The notes beneath the pieces were generated by a model. It did no database searches. It saw nothing but the letters and a program-made list of their open reading frames with translations, and was not told the DNA's origin. 64,000 nucleotides of DNA from Pleurotus djamor (taxonomy: Eukaryota > Basidiomycota > Agaricomycetes > Agaricales > Pleurotaceae): NCBI GenBank assembly GCA_029747585.1, contig JAPEVF010000037.1, positions 98,151 to 162,150 on the forward strand. Direction: 5' to 3'. How positions within the stretch are numbered: the first letter of the stretch is position 1; every line of letters begins with the position of its first letter. This document shows positions 35,263-46,335 of the stretch, piece after piece. The translations under genes were made by a program, and so were the position numbers.

Positions 35263-35844
35263 CACAACTTGGGGAACTCGTCCAGAATCTTTACTGTCAA
35301 ATTGTTCTAGACTCTATCTGCTTCATCAATGATGCCCGCCGCTCCCTCCCTATTCAGCCTTTGTGATCCATGTGTAAGTTCAGGGCTTCAAACCGTCGGG
35401 CTCACTCACATATGTATCGGTCAAATTCACAGGTCGTGATGTTCCATGGTCCTTCAAATGGGTGCACACACCGGCTACAAGTTGGTATGGACGCAAGAAC
35501 CCTACTAGGAGTATACAAGAGGTGTACCGGACAAGGTATTCGAAAGAAGCATAATTTAACAATAATGAAAGTCTCATCATGAAGACATCTATGGACCTAT
35601 GACCGCAACAGGACGCCGATGAAATTTTAAAAAAAAACAAGGTGGCGAAGGATGCGAATCGTTTTGATTGATCCGTCAGTGCGTTGCCACCCATCCAACC
35701 CCTTCCAGCCCATACCCGATGAGCCTTTCTCAATCCCGGCACCCATACGATCAAACTCCTCTTGCTACTTCATAGGATCATGTCAATGGTGATTGAAGAA
35801 CCCATCAGATCGACCATGACACGGCGTTGAGAGGAGTGAGCAGG
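35263..35844. other. Intergenic
   Basis: 3' side of S3 (minus). The ORF at 35380-35754 minus has no family feature. No gene called. Confidence 0.3.
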
Positions 35845-36351
35845 TCACGCTCTGGGGGCAATGCACATGGAAACGATGAAGACGAAGGCACTGCCGAACA
35901 AGATGGGGATAACATACGGGCGCATAATTCGCGTCGCCCGTACGAATCCAAGAGGAGAGCCGAACATGAACGCGGAAGTGCGTAGGATGCGCATGATGGG
36001 CAAAGAAATGGCAGAGAATGTGGCGGCAAAGTCATGCTGATCGCAAGAGTTGGGAGTCGCGTGAGACGCGTTCGGATTGATGTTGGGGATGACTGAACAA
36101 GGTAATGATGGGTGCGGTGTTGACATTGGGGCGTTTATGGGAGATTGACCATTGGGTATGTCTTTCCCAAAAGGAAGAATGGAAGGTACTGGGAGTGAAG
36201 AAGAGCGCAGCGGTACAATGTTCCTGATATGGATGGTGCTCCTGTTCGACCGGCCTCCGACGTTACTACTGAGGATAGAGCCATTGTAGGTATCGCCGTA
36301 GATGAAGTGGAAGGATATGTGTTGGAAAACGAGATGTGGGTGATTGGCCAT
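35845..36351 (-). CDS. S3: small membrane protein, single-exon member
   Basis: 168-residue uninterrupted ORF from ATG 36351. Residues 18-36 hold YGDTYNGSILSSNVGGRSN, then NRSTIHIRNIVPL. The C-terminal half has RILRTSAFMFGSPLGFVRAT and RIMRPYVIPILFGSAFVFIV, the membrane helix, ending SMCIAPRA. Where S2 and S6 have the donor (GAGACAT then gtaagt), S3 has GACATACCC. The roughly 65 nt that correspond to the intron are translated in frame. S3 therefore appears to have exonised its intron after the donor was lost. It is divergently oriented with FBX-10, sharing a 596-bp spacer. Confidence 0.65.
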   Translation of the reverse strand: MANHPHLVFQHISFHFIYGDTYNGSILSSNVGGRSNRSTIHIRNIVPLRSSSLPVPSILPFGKDIPNGQSPINAPMSTPHPSLPCSVIPNINPNASHATPNSCDQHDFAATFSAISLPIMRILRTSAFMFGSPLGFVRATRIMRPYVIPILFGSAFVFIVSMCIAPRA

Positions 36352-36947
36352 GTCGAGGGCTTGAAGCTGTACGGGCTCGCTCGATGAGTGAAGAGGACTG
36401 GGGACCTCTTCATTTATGTATGCCGGCCCATCTCAGAATGAGCGTGGAGGAAACGCCGGTACCTAATCCGACGCATTGATGTACCATCGAGAAAGCGAGA
36501 AAGGGAAACTCAGACAAGTGCGATCGATTCATACTGGCAACACCCCAACCTTCCACTTCCTCCATTGGTGTTACTTTTTACGTAATTGGATTCTCGCCAT
36601 CCCTCCAATGTCCGATTCCTTCAAGTATCCCTATTCCTACTCTATGCCGTCCAGGCTTCTATCTTTACGCGACCACCAACAGTCAACCACGCCATTTCAT
36701 NCCCCCCCAACTTGTCCATCTCTATGAACCACGGATCGAACGTCACGCGTCACGCGTCAATCCTGACGCGTGCATGATCTAAGATTGCTGTTGGTTGGTC
36801 TGGTCGGTGTCGAAATCGCGGCACGATCTATCAAACTTCTTCTCAGCCCCATTTAACATCACAGTTCCGTCACTGATTGATGATCAGGTGGCCAGCGTGC
36901 TGAGCCTTACCAAGTCTCATGCGCGCTCCCACTTCCTCTCCACGAAC
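36352..36947. promoter_or_regulatory. Shared spacer S3 / FBX-10 with ACGCGT cluster and promoter block
   Basis: Head-to-head spacer. It holds three ACGCGT words at 36745-36750, 36752-36757 and 36766-36771. The last two form an inverted repeat (ACGCGTCA, 4-nt loop, TGACGCGT). TGATTGATGATCAGG lies at 36874-36888, before FBX-10. An N at 36701 precedes a C run. ACGCGT is the MCB core bound by MBF-type factors in fungi; that role here is inference. Confidence 0.5.
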
Positions 36948-38313
36948 ATGCCTCGCGATTCTGCCCTCCCTCAAGAAATCTACGGAATCATCATCGCCTA
37001 TCTATGTGATAACAAGCCATCGTTAAAAGCCTGCTCGCTGGTCGCTTCCAGTTGGAGGGCCGCATCGCAGAAGCATCTTCACCGGACAATAGTCTTATGG
37101 ACTAGCCTCCCTTATCCCAACCCTCCTAAAGCTCAGTATGAAGAGCATGAAGAACAGAGTGCTCTCAGTCCGGCGTCAAGCTTGGATAAGACTCGTCTCC
37201 TGCTCACTACATCTTCCCCCTTATTGCGATATGCTCGGTCTGTCGTTATACGTGGGGAATGCATCCCAANCAAACCGGGGGCGTTCAATGATGCCGTTGA
37301 AGCCACCGAAGATCCGCGCACCGGACCCCTCCCTTGTCACCCTCCTTGAGAGAATCCATAACCTATCGCTACCGTTGCTCGCAAACGTCGAACTCCGTGA
37401 CTTGGTATGGACGGCGATGGATATGCATCTCCAACGCGCGTTGGTTTTTCTGCTTTCTGAAGATATTATCGAGAATGTCACGCTGCATGGGTGCGACATT
37501 CCTTATGGTCTCCCGTGGTTTAGATTTGTTGGCCCTCGGACGAGGTCGCTCACACTGACCGGAGTCTTGATCCTTGGTGATACCAGTGCTTTGTACGAGA
37601 CCTCTTTGGAGGAGATTCCAATCTCCTCAGCCTCAAATTTGACCCACCTAAGCATCGGACGATACTGCAGTCCTTCAGTGAATCGGTGGATTATTCACGA
37701 TACTCCAAGTTCAATACCATTATGCGGTGGCTCATGGCGCAATTGCCTCACCACTCTTTTGATACACTGTGGCCTCCGCGCGGAAGGTCTTCTCGAGCTC
37801 GTTCAAGCATATTCGAACTTGACAACACTCAAGCTCAATCCAAGTATGTTTCCCGAATCCCTGGTCGCGTTAGCAAACACTTACGCATAATCATATTCTA
37901 CAGAAACCTGCCTTACACACATCCCTGTCTACGAGATTCTGCGCATCCCAACACTGCAGAACGTCGTTATCATGCCCGTCTCATCTCGACAGATCCGCTG
38001 GTTGATATCTTGCTTCAAACCATCCAACCCATTATCTTCTTATCCCTTTCGCGACGTTCCATCCAAGCCGAAAACCGTCTGCATTGAAATGTCGGTCGAA
38101 TCGAGTTATCCAGGAGCTGGACTCGCCTCCATTGACCTGGACACGATCCGGGAGTTTGACGGGGTTGTTTCTAACATTCCAAACGTAGAGGTGTACTTGA
38201 GGATAACGTTGTCGACGTTGGATGGCCCAGAAAGGATGCAGTACGAGGAGACGAAGAAGACCCTGGTCGGTTTGCAGGCCGATATGAAAGCGCTCAAGTT
38301 GGAAGTATCTTGA
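36948..38313 (+). CDS. FBX-10: F-box-like / LRR-like protein
   Basis: Exons 36948-37843 and 37904-38313. The N at 37269 splits the frame; without it the sum is 1305 nt, 434 residues. F-box: LPQEIYGIIIAYLCDNKPSL, then KACSLVASSWRAASQKHLHR. Shared with FBX-6 and FBX-11: PPKIRAPDPSLVTLLERIHN. Exon 2: IPVYEILRIPTLQNVVIMPV, then VYLRITLSTLDGPERMQYEE, then KKTLVGLQADMKALKLEVS. The start ATG opens MPRDSALPQ. Intact apart from the assembly N. Confidence 0.8.
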
Positions 38314-38521
38314 AGTGGAAGCTCTCGGCGGCGTCTGGTGTTACTTCAATGGTTCCAATTACCCTGTGTCCCTGCGGCGGCTTTCCTCACTTTGTACGAT
38401 AATCCATCCATCATCTTCGGAAATAGACGAACAGATGGTTGGCTCGTTTCTCACACTACTTTGCCTGCGCTTCTTATAAAGCCTCATGTTCATGGCATGC
38501 TACCATCCTGCACTTACGAGG

Positions 38522-39972
38522 ATGTTCCCTTCTTCCTCTGCGCTCCCTCAAGACGTCTACGACAACGTCATTGATCACCTACGCGATGACAAGCCAACCT
38601 TAAAAGCATGCTCGTTGGTTACTTCAGCTTGGAGCCGGACGTCTCATAAGCATCTGCACCGGACGATGGTCTTTTGCACTAGCCTGCCTTCTCCTGAACC
38701 TACGGACAATGTGCAGCCCGTTCTGCATCGGGCCCCTCGACCAGCGAATACCGATCTCCTGCTTGGCATATCCTCCCACCTGTTACTATACGCCCGTTCA
38801 ATCATCATTCGCGGGGAACTTCTAGAATCGTGGGGAGGATGTATATGTTACACGTCCAAGCCACCAAAGACCCGCGCACCAGACCCTTCTTTGGTCATTC
38901 TCCTGGAGAACATCCATATGCTAGCGTTGCCCTCCCTCGTCAGCGTTGAACTTCGTGACCTAGTATGGACGGGACTCGAGGCGGACCTCCAACACGCGTT
39001 GATCTCGCTGCTCTCTGGGGGAATCATACAGCACGTGAAGCTGGCTGGGTGCGATATCCCTGTCAGTGTTCCGTGGTTAAGATTTGTTGGTCCCCAGACG
39101 AGGTCGCTAAAATTGCGCGAAGTTGCTATTATAACGGTTGATGATCCTAGTGCTAAGCACGAGACCTCCATCGGCGACCTGCCCTTGCCTTTGGGGCCGA
39201 AGTTGATTAACCTAGAGGTAGGATCGTTGTTCCCTTCCGAGACAATTAAGTGGATTCTTCACCCACCGAAGGACACGGCCGATTCCAACGATTCTTTGAG
39301 CCTAAAAACGACCACACCTAGCCGCTCATGGCGTGACAGCTTGTCTATCTTATCAATATATTGGCCCCTTAGCATGGATGGCCTCTTTGAAATGTTTCAA
39401 GCATGCACACATCTGACCACACTCAGAATGATCCTGCGTAGGCTAAGCCCACCTCGCTCAGACCAACAAGTTCTAACGCGCTATCATGCTTTACAGAAGA
39501 GGAAGACGGGGATATCTCTCCTTTGTCCGAGCTTCTGCGCATTCCAATGTTGGAACACCTCCACATCATACTCATTTCCTCCGACGAATTCCACGTGTTG
39601 ATATCTTCCTTCGAGGAAATCAATGCCAACTCACCATCTTCTACTTTGCATTGCATGATTCCCATCACCCTAGGCGTGACGAAATCAAAGACCATCTTGG
39701 TTAATATGTCAGATGATATGCATCTGCAGACTCCGATGGACATGCCTGCTTTGCTGGAGTTTCTCGAAGAGATCAAGGCACTTGATAATGTGGTCGCACG
39801 CTTTTCCTACTTGGAGGTCGGTTTGACGATGAAATCGTCAATGCTCAGGCTCAAGGATAGGTTTGGGACAATCGAGTATGAACAAGCGATGTTGCTCCTG
39901 GGTCGTTTGCAAGCTGGCTTGAAAGCGCTGAAGTTGGAGGTCGACCACACATATCAGATCTGTCAAAGCTAA
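38522..39972 (+). CDS. FBX-11: F-box-like / LRR-like protein
   Basis: Exons 38522-39437 and 39497-39972 give 463 residues from MFPSSSALPQDVYDNVIDHL. ATGs at 38486 and 38492 are in frame but lie only about 10 nt after the TATA box (TTATAAAG near 38475), so 38522 is preferred. It follows FBX-10 in tandem with only 208 bp between them and shares KTRAPDPSLVILLENIHMLA. The exon-2 tail is the most diverged (LKDRFGTIEYEQAMLLLGRL). No TGATGATCA block, only the TATA, is seen upstream. Confidence 0.82.
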
Positions 39973-40199
39973 CAATAGCGCCCCCATAGAACGCTTGTTA
40001 CCCCTTCGTTATACCTCCCCCTTTGAACCTACCTTCTCGCTTGTTGCACATAGGACTGACGGGGCCGCAGCAATCGCTGAATAGAGTAGCGTTGGTGAGA
40101 CGATGAAGGGGGTTTTCATGTTGTTCTCATGTCCTATTTTTCGCGGGGTAGAGAGGCAACGGTTGGATGTATTCAAGTGATTATGACGCGAAAAATACA

Positions 40200-40377
40200 A
40201 GAATGTTCCCATAGACTTTGTCATAGGGAGTTGAGGCAGGTATTGGTAGTGAGAAAGATCGCAGCACTCCTCTTTCAACTAACCACCAACATGGCTGGCT
40301 GGGGTGGAGATTGAATATTGAACATTGAACGGGTGAACCATTGTAAATTTCGCCATGGATACAGGGAAAGAAGTGTC
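40200..40377 (-). pseudogene. S4: decayed copy of the small-membrane-protein family
   Basis: On the minus strand HFFPCIHGEIYNGS matches the start of the S motif. About 45 nt further, AGC CAT GTT GGT GGT TAG aligns with codons for S-N-V-G-G-R but ends in a stop. RSFSLPIPASTPYDKVYGN aligns with RSSSLPVPSILPFGKDIPNG of S3. An insertion, a frameshift and the TAG mark it as dead. The membrane-helix part was not found. Confidence 0.55.
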
Positions 40378-41156
40378 GCCGGGACACTGGATGTAGTAGA
40401 GTACATCGGTGGTGTGCAGATAGGTCTGCATTGAGCACATCATTCAAGTATGTCGAACGGGCGGTGAATGGATATGGATGATGAGACTGTGATCGCACTG
40501 CCGCACTGGCAACATGGGTATATGCTGTACCCCACGTAGGAGAAGAAGGGTACATTGCTACGTCGCTTGAACTTTTGCAAGGCCAAACAATTTTTATTGA
40601 TCGTCCGTGGGACCAACCGAACATGCAAAGTACTGAAGATATGGAACCGTGCGCGCAGGACTTGCCGTACATATGTGTTGGCAATGGGAGTCTCCAAGCA
40701 GCTAAAGGAAGACGTTATAAATGGAGTGTTACTCTTTGATTACTCTGGCGTATAGACTTACACACGAAATATGAATAAGTTTGGGTGGGTCGACCGAAAA
40801 AATGATAAGATCTTTCAATTCTTCGCGGTCCTGTCATTGGTGGTGGGAAGGAACATCTGGTGATGATCTGGATGATCTGGATGAGGGGCTGTGCGTAAAT
40901 GAAGAGCGATGTGGCCGAATGGGGGATGTTACGTGGGGACGGATGGATCAGTGATTACTGAGTGCGATGTTGAGAGCGGTATGTACTATATACAAGGCCT
41001 AACACCTGTACCCAAACGTTTAGGTAACGGGTGCGCGCAACGACCAACATAGCCATGATCCCGCTTCTTGTTGTCTTGTTGTGCGTCTGTGGTTTGACTT
41101 CGTTCCATATGAGAGTCCATGTATTTAAAGAAAGTGTCCATTGCTAGTCTGGATTC
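40378..41156. other. Intergenic
   Basis: Upstream of relic S4 and of S5. No gene. TATTTAAAG near 41121 is a possible S5 TATA. Confidence 0.35.
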
Positions 41157-41707
41157 ATGGCAAATCAAGCACACGTAGTCGCCCAGCATTTCTACTTTGT
41201 CTATGGAGACAACTACAACGGCACCATCCTAGGCAGCAATGTCGGAGGTCAGTCGAACAGAAGTGCAATCCATAGCCGGAGTCCCATACCTCCGCCGCAA
41301 TCTTCTTTACTTCCTGTACCAGCCACTCTTCACAAGAGAAACCCCTACATCCATTGAACATGTGAGTCCCACAAGCACCCCGATGTCGCATTTTCTCATC
41401 CTAAGTAGTGGTCCCCAATGCCGACATGTCGCACGTCGATCCCATCCCCAGCTCTTCCGATCATTGCGACTTCGCTAACTCGCTCTCTGCCGCGCTCATG
41501 CGCGTTTTACGAAGGCTTCGCACTTCTTCATTGATGTTCATGAACAAGTGTCACGTTGGATTCGTACGAGCAAGGCGCATGTCTTGCCCATATAACTTCC
41601 CAACCCTAATCGGCGGCGCCTTCGTCTTTGCCTTCAGTGCGGGCGCGGTATCAATTCGCCTGTCCCCAAGCGCACAATTGTGGCTATCCCACTTTCCATC
41701 ACATTGA
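41157..41707 (+). CDS. S5: small membrane protein with a stop just before the splice donor
   Basis: Exon 1 (41157-41361) starts MANQAHVVAQHFYFVYGDNY; the motif YGDNYNGTILGSNVGGQSN is at residues 16-34. Exon 2 (41409-41707) encodes MRVLRRLRTSSLMFMNKCHV, then FPTLIGGAFVFAFSAGAVSI, the membrane helix. The join is phase 1 and 504 nt long as in other members, but a single TGA at 41355-41357 lies 4 nt before the donor. As read, the product would be a 66-residue soluble peptide with the motif and no helix. It could be a recent nonsense allele, a sequencing error or a real truncated form. Confidence 0.5.
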
Positions 41708-41828
41708 CAGTCGCGGAGAGAAACGTATTGATTGTATTACATAGCACAAAAGCCTGATCATTATTATTATTAGCAGGGAGTCGAAACAAGAAAGACTTAC
41801 TTACAAATGATGGACGACGCTGAGAACT

Positions 41829-43210
41829 TCAATATACTTGGAACTTCAATGCCTTCAAATCAGCGCATAAACCGACCAGAGTTGCTTTCGCCGCCTCGTA
41901 CTCAATTCTTTGACAATCGTTCTTGGACCTCGACGTCAGCATGGTCAATGTCAGGTTGACTTCGACGTTGTAAAGGTTGACAGCGACTTCGTCGAGTGCC
42001 CGGATTTGAATCGATAAATTGGGAAGCGAGATCGGAGTGCGCTCCGAGTCCATCCACATATTGAGGTGAATTGTTTTTGATTGAGTCGGTATTAGAGAGG
42101 AAGATGCCAATTGGGGCAAGTTGATCGTCTTGAAGAAAGGCAGAAACCAGGGGATATGTACAACGGGAAGGGGCATGAAGTGAAGGTAGTTCAAAGTTGG
42201 GATATGCATAATGTCATCAAGGGGAATCGTGCTCAGGAACCCATCTGTAAAGTACAAAAATGTGTTAATATCGACGGGCATGTATTGAACAACCGTAAGA
42301 GATCTAGCTTACGATTGTCCAGCTTGAGGGTTGTGAGACGTGAACATGTCTGGAATAGTTCGGCGACGCCTTGCAAACCAGTGCGGCAATGTAACGAAAG
42401 GGTCGTAACACTTTCCCGCCAAGATCGGCCGGGTGAGACAGTGTTCTGAGAGCTGGGCAGAGTGCTTGAGTCTTCAAGAAGCCATTTGAGTACTTGACCG
42501 GAACTCGAATGATAGAGTCCCCCAATCTCCAGGTGGGTCAGGTTTGGGCCCGACGACATAGGGTTGTCGTCATTGGAGGCACTTCGTTCGGCATTGTAAA
42601 CGTCAAGAATCTTGAGCCCGTCCAAGTTTATCGACGCCACATCGGGACCAACGAACTTCAGCCACCGGACATTCGAAGGAATGCCACAGTTGGCCAGGCT
42701 GACCTTCTTGATGAATCTCTGGGAGAGGAGCAATATTAACACGTCTTGAAGTTCTGGTTGGACTTCCGTCCATGTCATATGACGAAGCTCGACACTGGTA
42801 AGTAAGGGCAATGCTAGAGTGTTGAATTTGCTGAGAAGAGCAACTAGGGAGGGATCTGGCGCGCGACGCTTTGGCCTGAAGTTCCCACATCTCCAGGGGG
42901 ATACAAGGCGGTCCCCGCGAATGACGAGGGTACGAACATGCCGCAATAGGTGTGAAGAGGTGTCCAGCAGGAGACAAACCTTCTCTGAGCCAAGGGCCGA
43001 ACTCTGAGCACTTGAATCCATCCCTCCACCTCCAGCTCGAGGCAAAAGCACTGTCGTTCGAAGGACTATTGTCTGATGTAACAACTTCTGCGAAGCTGCC
43101 CTCCAAGCGGAATCAACCAATGAACACGACTTCAAGGTCGGCACATCATCACCTAGGACGTGGATGATGATGTCTAAGATTTCCTGAGGGAGTAGAGGAC
43201 CAGGGAGCAT
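41829..43210 (-). CDS. FBX-12: F-box-like / LRR-like protein
   Basis: Exons 43210-42313 and 42244-41829 give 437 residues. F-box: LLPQEILDIIIHVLGDDVPT, then LKSCSLVDSAWRAASQKLLH. Middle: VELRHMTWTEVQPELQDVLI, then NCGIPSNVRWLKFVGPDVAS, then LTHLEIGGLYHSSSGQVLKW. Exon 2: IPLDDIMHIPTLNYLHFMPL and YEAAKATLVGLCADLKALKF. It forms a tandem minus-strand pair with FBX-13 (same N-terminus MLPxPLLPQE). Its stop faces that of S5 at a distance of 120 bp. The promoter block lies upstream at 43283-43296. Confidence 0.83.
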
Positions 43211-44025
43211 GGTTGTAAGGACTGAGAAAGGCTGGGAACTACGTGGATGAGACTTTATCGACCTGAGAACCGGTTACTGCCGCCTGATCATCAATCTGAT
43301 TGATGACGAATGGGGCCATGTGTGGGGATCAGTGCAGATGTACGTGCGTTTTCCGGTGCTGTTGCTGTCGTTCGACCTAATTTGGGCGCAACATCGCATG
43401 ACAGACATGAGCAGCGAGGAGTATGAGTAAACACTTGAATGATGTACGTGAGTGCTGGTTCGAGGAGATATTATTATGGGGGTTTACGCACCATGGGTTT
43501 GGCAGTGATCAGCCTTCAAGGTAGCGACCAGACTCTGGCTCTTCCGAGTTCAAACGGTCAGGCCTCAGGCTTGATCTCGGTGATTGTGCNAAAAAAAAAA
43601 AAAGTCCAGACAAGAAATGGTGACGGAAGGACAACTTGAGAATGATGTAGGCACTTCGGAGCGAGTCATGCACGGCGTGTATATCCATCAGTCGCTCGGG
43701 GTTTCATCCCAGAAAAGATGATAGTGGCAGTAAGGTATGTTGGTGCGAGAAGAGCAAGGAGCCAAGTTCAATGGTTTGAGCTGGGGTTCGGTTAGAAAAG
43801 ATATCACCGGTCGGTCAATTTCTTCTGACCAATCAGAATGTGTCCCTGTGACGTACTATGTGGCTCGTGTTCGCAGCTTCTTCAAGCCGGAGAGGCAAGC
43901 ACTGTTTTCGGTTGATCAACAAGTACTGAGTACTGAGTGCATACGCTACATATACAATTTTATCGTCCTTAATAGGTGGGACAGTGTTACAGGCTGAAGG
44001 AACACAGAGATGGTCCCCAAGTATT
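43211..44025 (-). promoter_or_regulatory. FBX-12 upstream region with promoter block
   Basis: Read on the minus strand: GATTGATGATCAGG (43296-43283), CGGCAGTAACCGGTTCTCAGG, then GATAAAGTCTCAT near 43255-43245. The rest, to the FBX-13 stop, has no gene. An N at 43590 precedes an A12 run. Confidence 0.5.
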
Positions 44026-45432
44026 TCAACATACTTCCAGCTTCAGAACCGCCAGACTGTCCCGTAAATCGACCAAGCTAGCTTTCGTCGTCTCGTACTC
44101 GATTCTTCGAGAATCATCCTTTCGCTCGGGCGCCAACACAGTCAACGTCAAGTCGATTCCCAGATTGAAATTGCTGGCAGCGACTTTATCGAGCGCCTGG
44201 ATCTGGATGAGTAGACTGGACAGCGTGATCCGTGGAAGCTTGGCCGTTTCGAAGTCTGGTTCCACCCACATATCAAGATGAATGGTCTTCAATTCCTGAA
44301 AGCTTCGACGGGAGGTGGGAAATCTGGGTGACTTGATCGTTTTGAAGGAAGGCATCAACCAATGGAGTTGTCCGGCCGGGAGGGGCAGGAAATGAAGGTG
44401 GATCAATGTTGGAATGTGCATTACCTCATCGAGGGGGATGGCATTCGGATAACCTTCTGTAGAACACAACGATACGTCAGTGATCTATAGCAGGGACTGA
44501 ATAGGCAAGATTAACGTACGAGCATTCAGCTTGAGAATTGTCAGATGCGAACAACCTTGGAACAATTCGGAAAGACCCTCCGTACCAGTACGGCAGTGCA
44601 GCGAAAGGGTGGTAACACTGTCCCGCCATGAGCGGTCGGGGGAGACTGTCTTCACCAAGCTTGGTAAAGTCCTTGCATCGACCAGAATCCAGTTGATTAC
44701 TTCACGAGAACTTGAATTGTAGAATCCCGCGATGTCCAAGCGAGAGAGGTTTGGGGCTGAGGACATGGGCATGTCGTCGAAGGAAGCATCACGCTCAGCA
44801 TTGAAATTAGCGATGACCTTAACCTCATCCAACCTTAGTGACTTCACCTCGGGCCCAACGAATCTCAGCCACCGGACGTTTGAAGGAATGCCGCAGTTGA
44901 CCAAGCTGACATCCTTGATAAATCGTCCATTGAGCAGCAAGACCACGGCACGTTGGAGGTGTAACGGGATGTCCGACCACGTTAAGTCACGGAGTTCGAC
45001 CCTGGTTAGCGAGGGTAGCACCAGATTAGTAGTGATGTGCTTGAGGAGGATAAGGAGGGAGGTATTCAGCATGCGAAGCTTTGGTTCGAAATTTCCTCGA
45101 CTCTTCTGGGACATTACGGGGCGATGCCCGCAAATGACAATGGAACGAACGTATGGCAATATACGGGATGATGTATCGATCACTGGGCGGGCCTTCTCTG
45201 AACCCCATACCAGAGTGCGACGATTGCGTTCTCCGTGTCTTGCATCAGGTAAAAGGACGGTCGTCCGAAGGATCATCGTCTCGTGTAACAGCATTTGCGA
45301 CACTGTCCTCCAAGTCGAAGCAACAAGTGAACATGATTTCAAGGATGGTTTGTCATCGCGTAGCTGGTCGATGATGGTGAAGTAGATTTCTTGAGGGAGT
45401 AAAGGAGCAGGAAGCATGTTTGTAGAGTCCAT
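44026..45432 (-). CDS. FBX-13: F-box-like / LRR-like protein
   Basis: Exons 45432-44520 and 44456-44026 give 447 residues. The start may be ATG 45432 (MDSTNMLPAPLLPQEIYFTI) or ATG 45417, which aligns with the FBX-12 start. F-box continues IIDQLRDDKPSLKSCSLVAS. Shared with FBX-12: NCGIPSNVRWLRFVGPEVKS and LDIAGFYNSSSREVINWIL. Exon 2: IPLDEVMHIPTLIHLHFLPL, then ALDKVAASNFNLGIDLTLT, then YETTKASLVDLRDSLAVLKL. It is divergently oriented with S6. The promoter block is decayed (CAGGCGGCTCTGAGCCTCGC). Confidence 0.83.
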
Positions 45433-45872
45433 GTAAGAGTCGTGGGATTTGGCGAGGCTCAGAGCCGCCTGTGAGTCTGTGACCGTCCGACTAGTGCACT
45501 GATTGCCAAAGAAGGTTTATCAATAGCTGCGGACTGGGCTTGCTTGTAGGATTTTGGACCAAGGCGCGAGTTACGTGACGCAATGCACGGTTCATTGTGG
45601 CAACATCGTAGCCATTGGCATGAATTTCCGTGTTGAAAGGTTGAAGCAGGTTGAAGCTGCCAGATGGCGAACTTGGCACTGTCCTCGACCCTGACGCTTG
45701 ATTTCCTTATACGGCGACTTAACTGTAACAGCATTTTGACCGAGATTTCCTGTAACATTCAAATACGAAGCAAAACATGGACGATTACCCTTTATAATGC
45801 AGTGAGATTCAGAATCGTAAAATCCCTCCTTTATAAGACATCCTACTATGCCTCGCTCGCCTCCCCAGCCAA
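45433..45872. promoter_or_regulatory. Head-to-head spacer FBX-13 / S6
   Basis: A 440-bp divergent spacer. TATAA words at about 45792 (CTTTATAATG) and 45830 (CTTTATAAGA) precede S6. A degenerate F-box promoter block faces FBX-13. Confidence 0.4.
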
Positions 45873-46335
45873 ATGGAAGGGCCTCATCCATACGCGTACC
45901 CACTTGTTCCACAAGTGATCATCTACTTGATTTGCGGCGACAACTATAACGCCCGCATCGCAAATGGCAGTAGCCTCGGTGGTCGGTCAAACACGAGCAC
46001 CATTCATAACACTGCTCCTACCGATCGCAATTCCTCGTCGGCGCAAAGCTCTTTCGGCAGAGGCGAGACATGTAAGCACGTTCTGCTCGGTGCTGGGTCC
46101 TACAACCCCGACAACACAGAGTTATAACAACCATCTCTCTATAGCCAAACCCGGGACCAACAAGCCCCACGCGAATCCCTCTAATTTCTCGCATACCATT
46201 CGCGTTTTCTTGCTCATGAGCAAGCGGGCAGTTCACTGTCTCCGGCCATACATTGTCCCTCTCTCCATATTGGCCGCCAGCACCTTTGCCTTCACCACTG
46301 GTGTCGTGTCCATTCACATCACACCGAGACCATGA
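45873..46335 (+). CDS. S6: small membrane protein, intact reference copy
   Basis: Exons 45873-46071 and 46145-46335 join in phase 1 to 390 nt, 129 residues. The motif at residues 22-40 is GDNYNARIANGSSLGGRSN, followed by TSTIHN. After a Ser/Asn-rich linker, exon 2 reads HTIRVFLLMSKRAVHCLRPY, then IVPLSILAASTFAFTTGVVS, the membrane helix, and ends IHITPRP. Donor ACAT/gtaagc and acceptor ctatag are canonical and match S2. Basic residues before the helix suggest the N-terminal motif faces the cytosol (positive-inside rule; inference). No known domain. Confidence 0.65.

Noticed and set aside
44732..45385. 217-residue plus-strand ORF
   Set aside because: Antisense shadow of FBX-13 exon 1.
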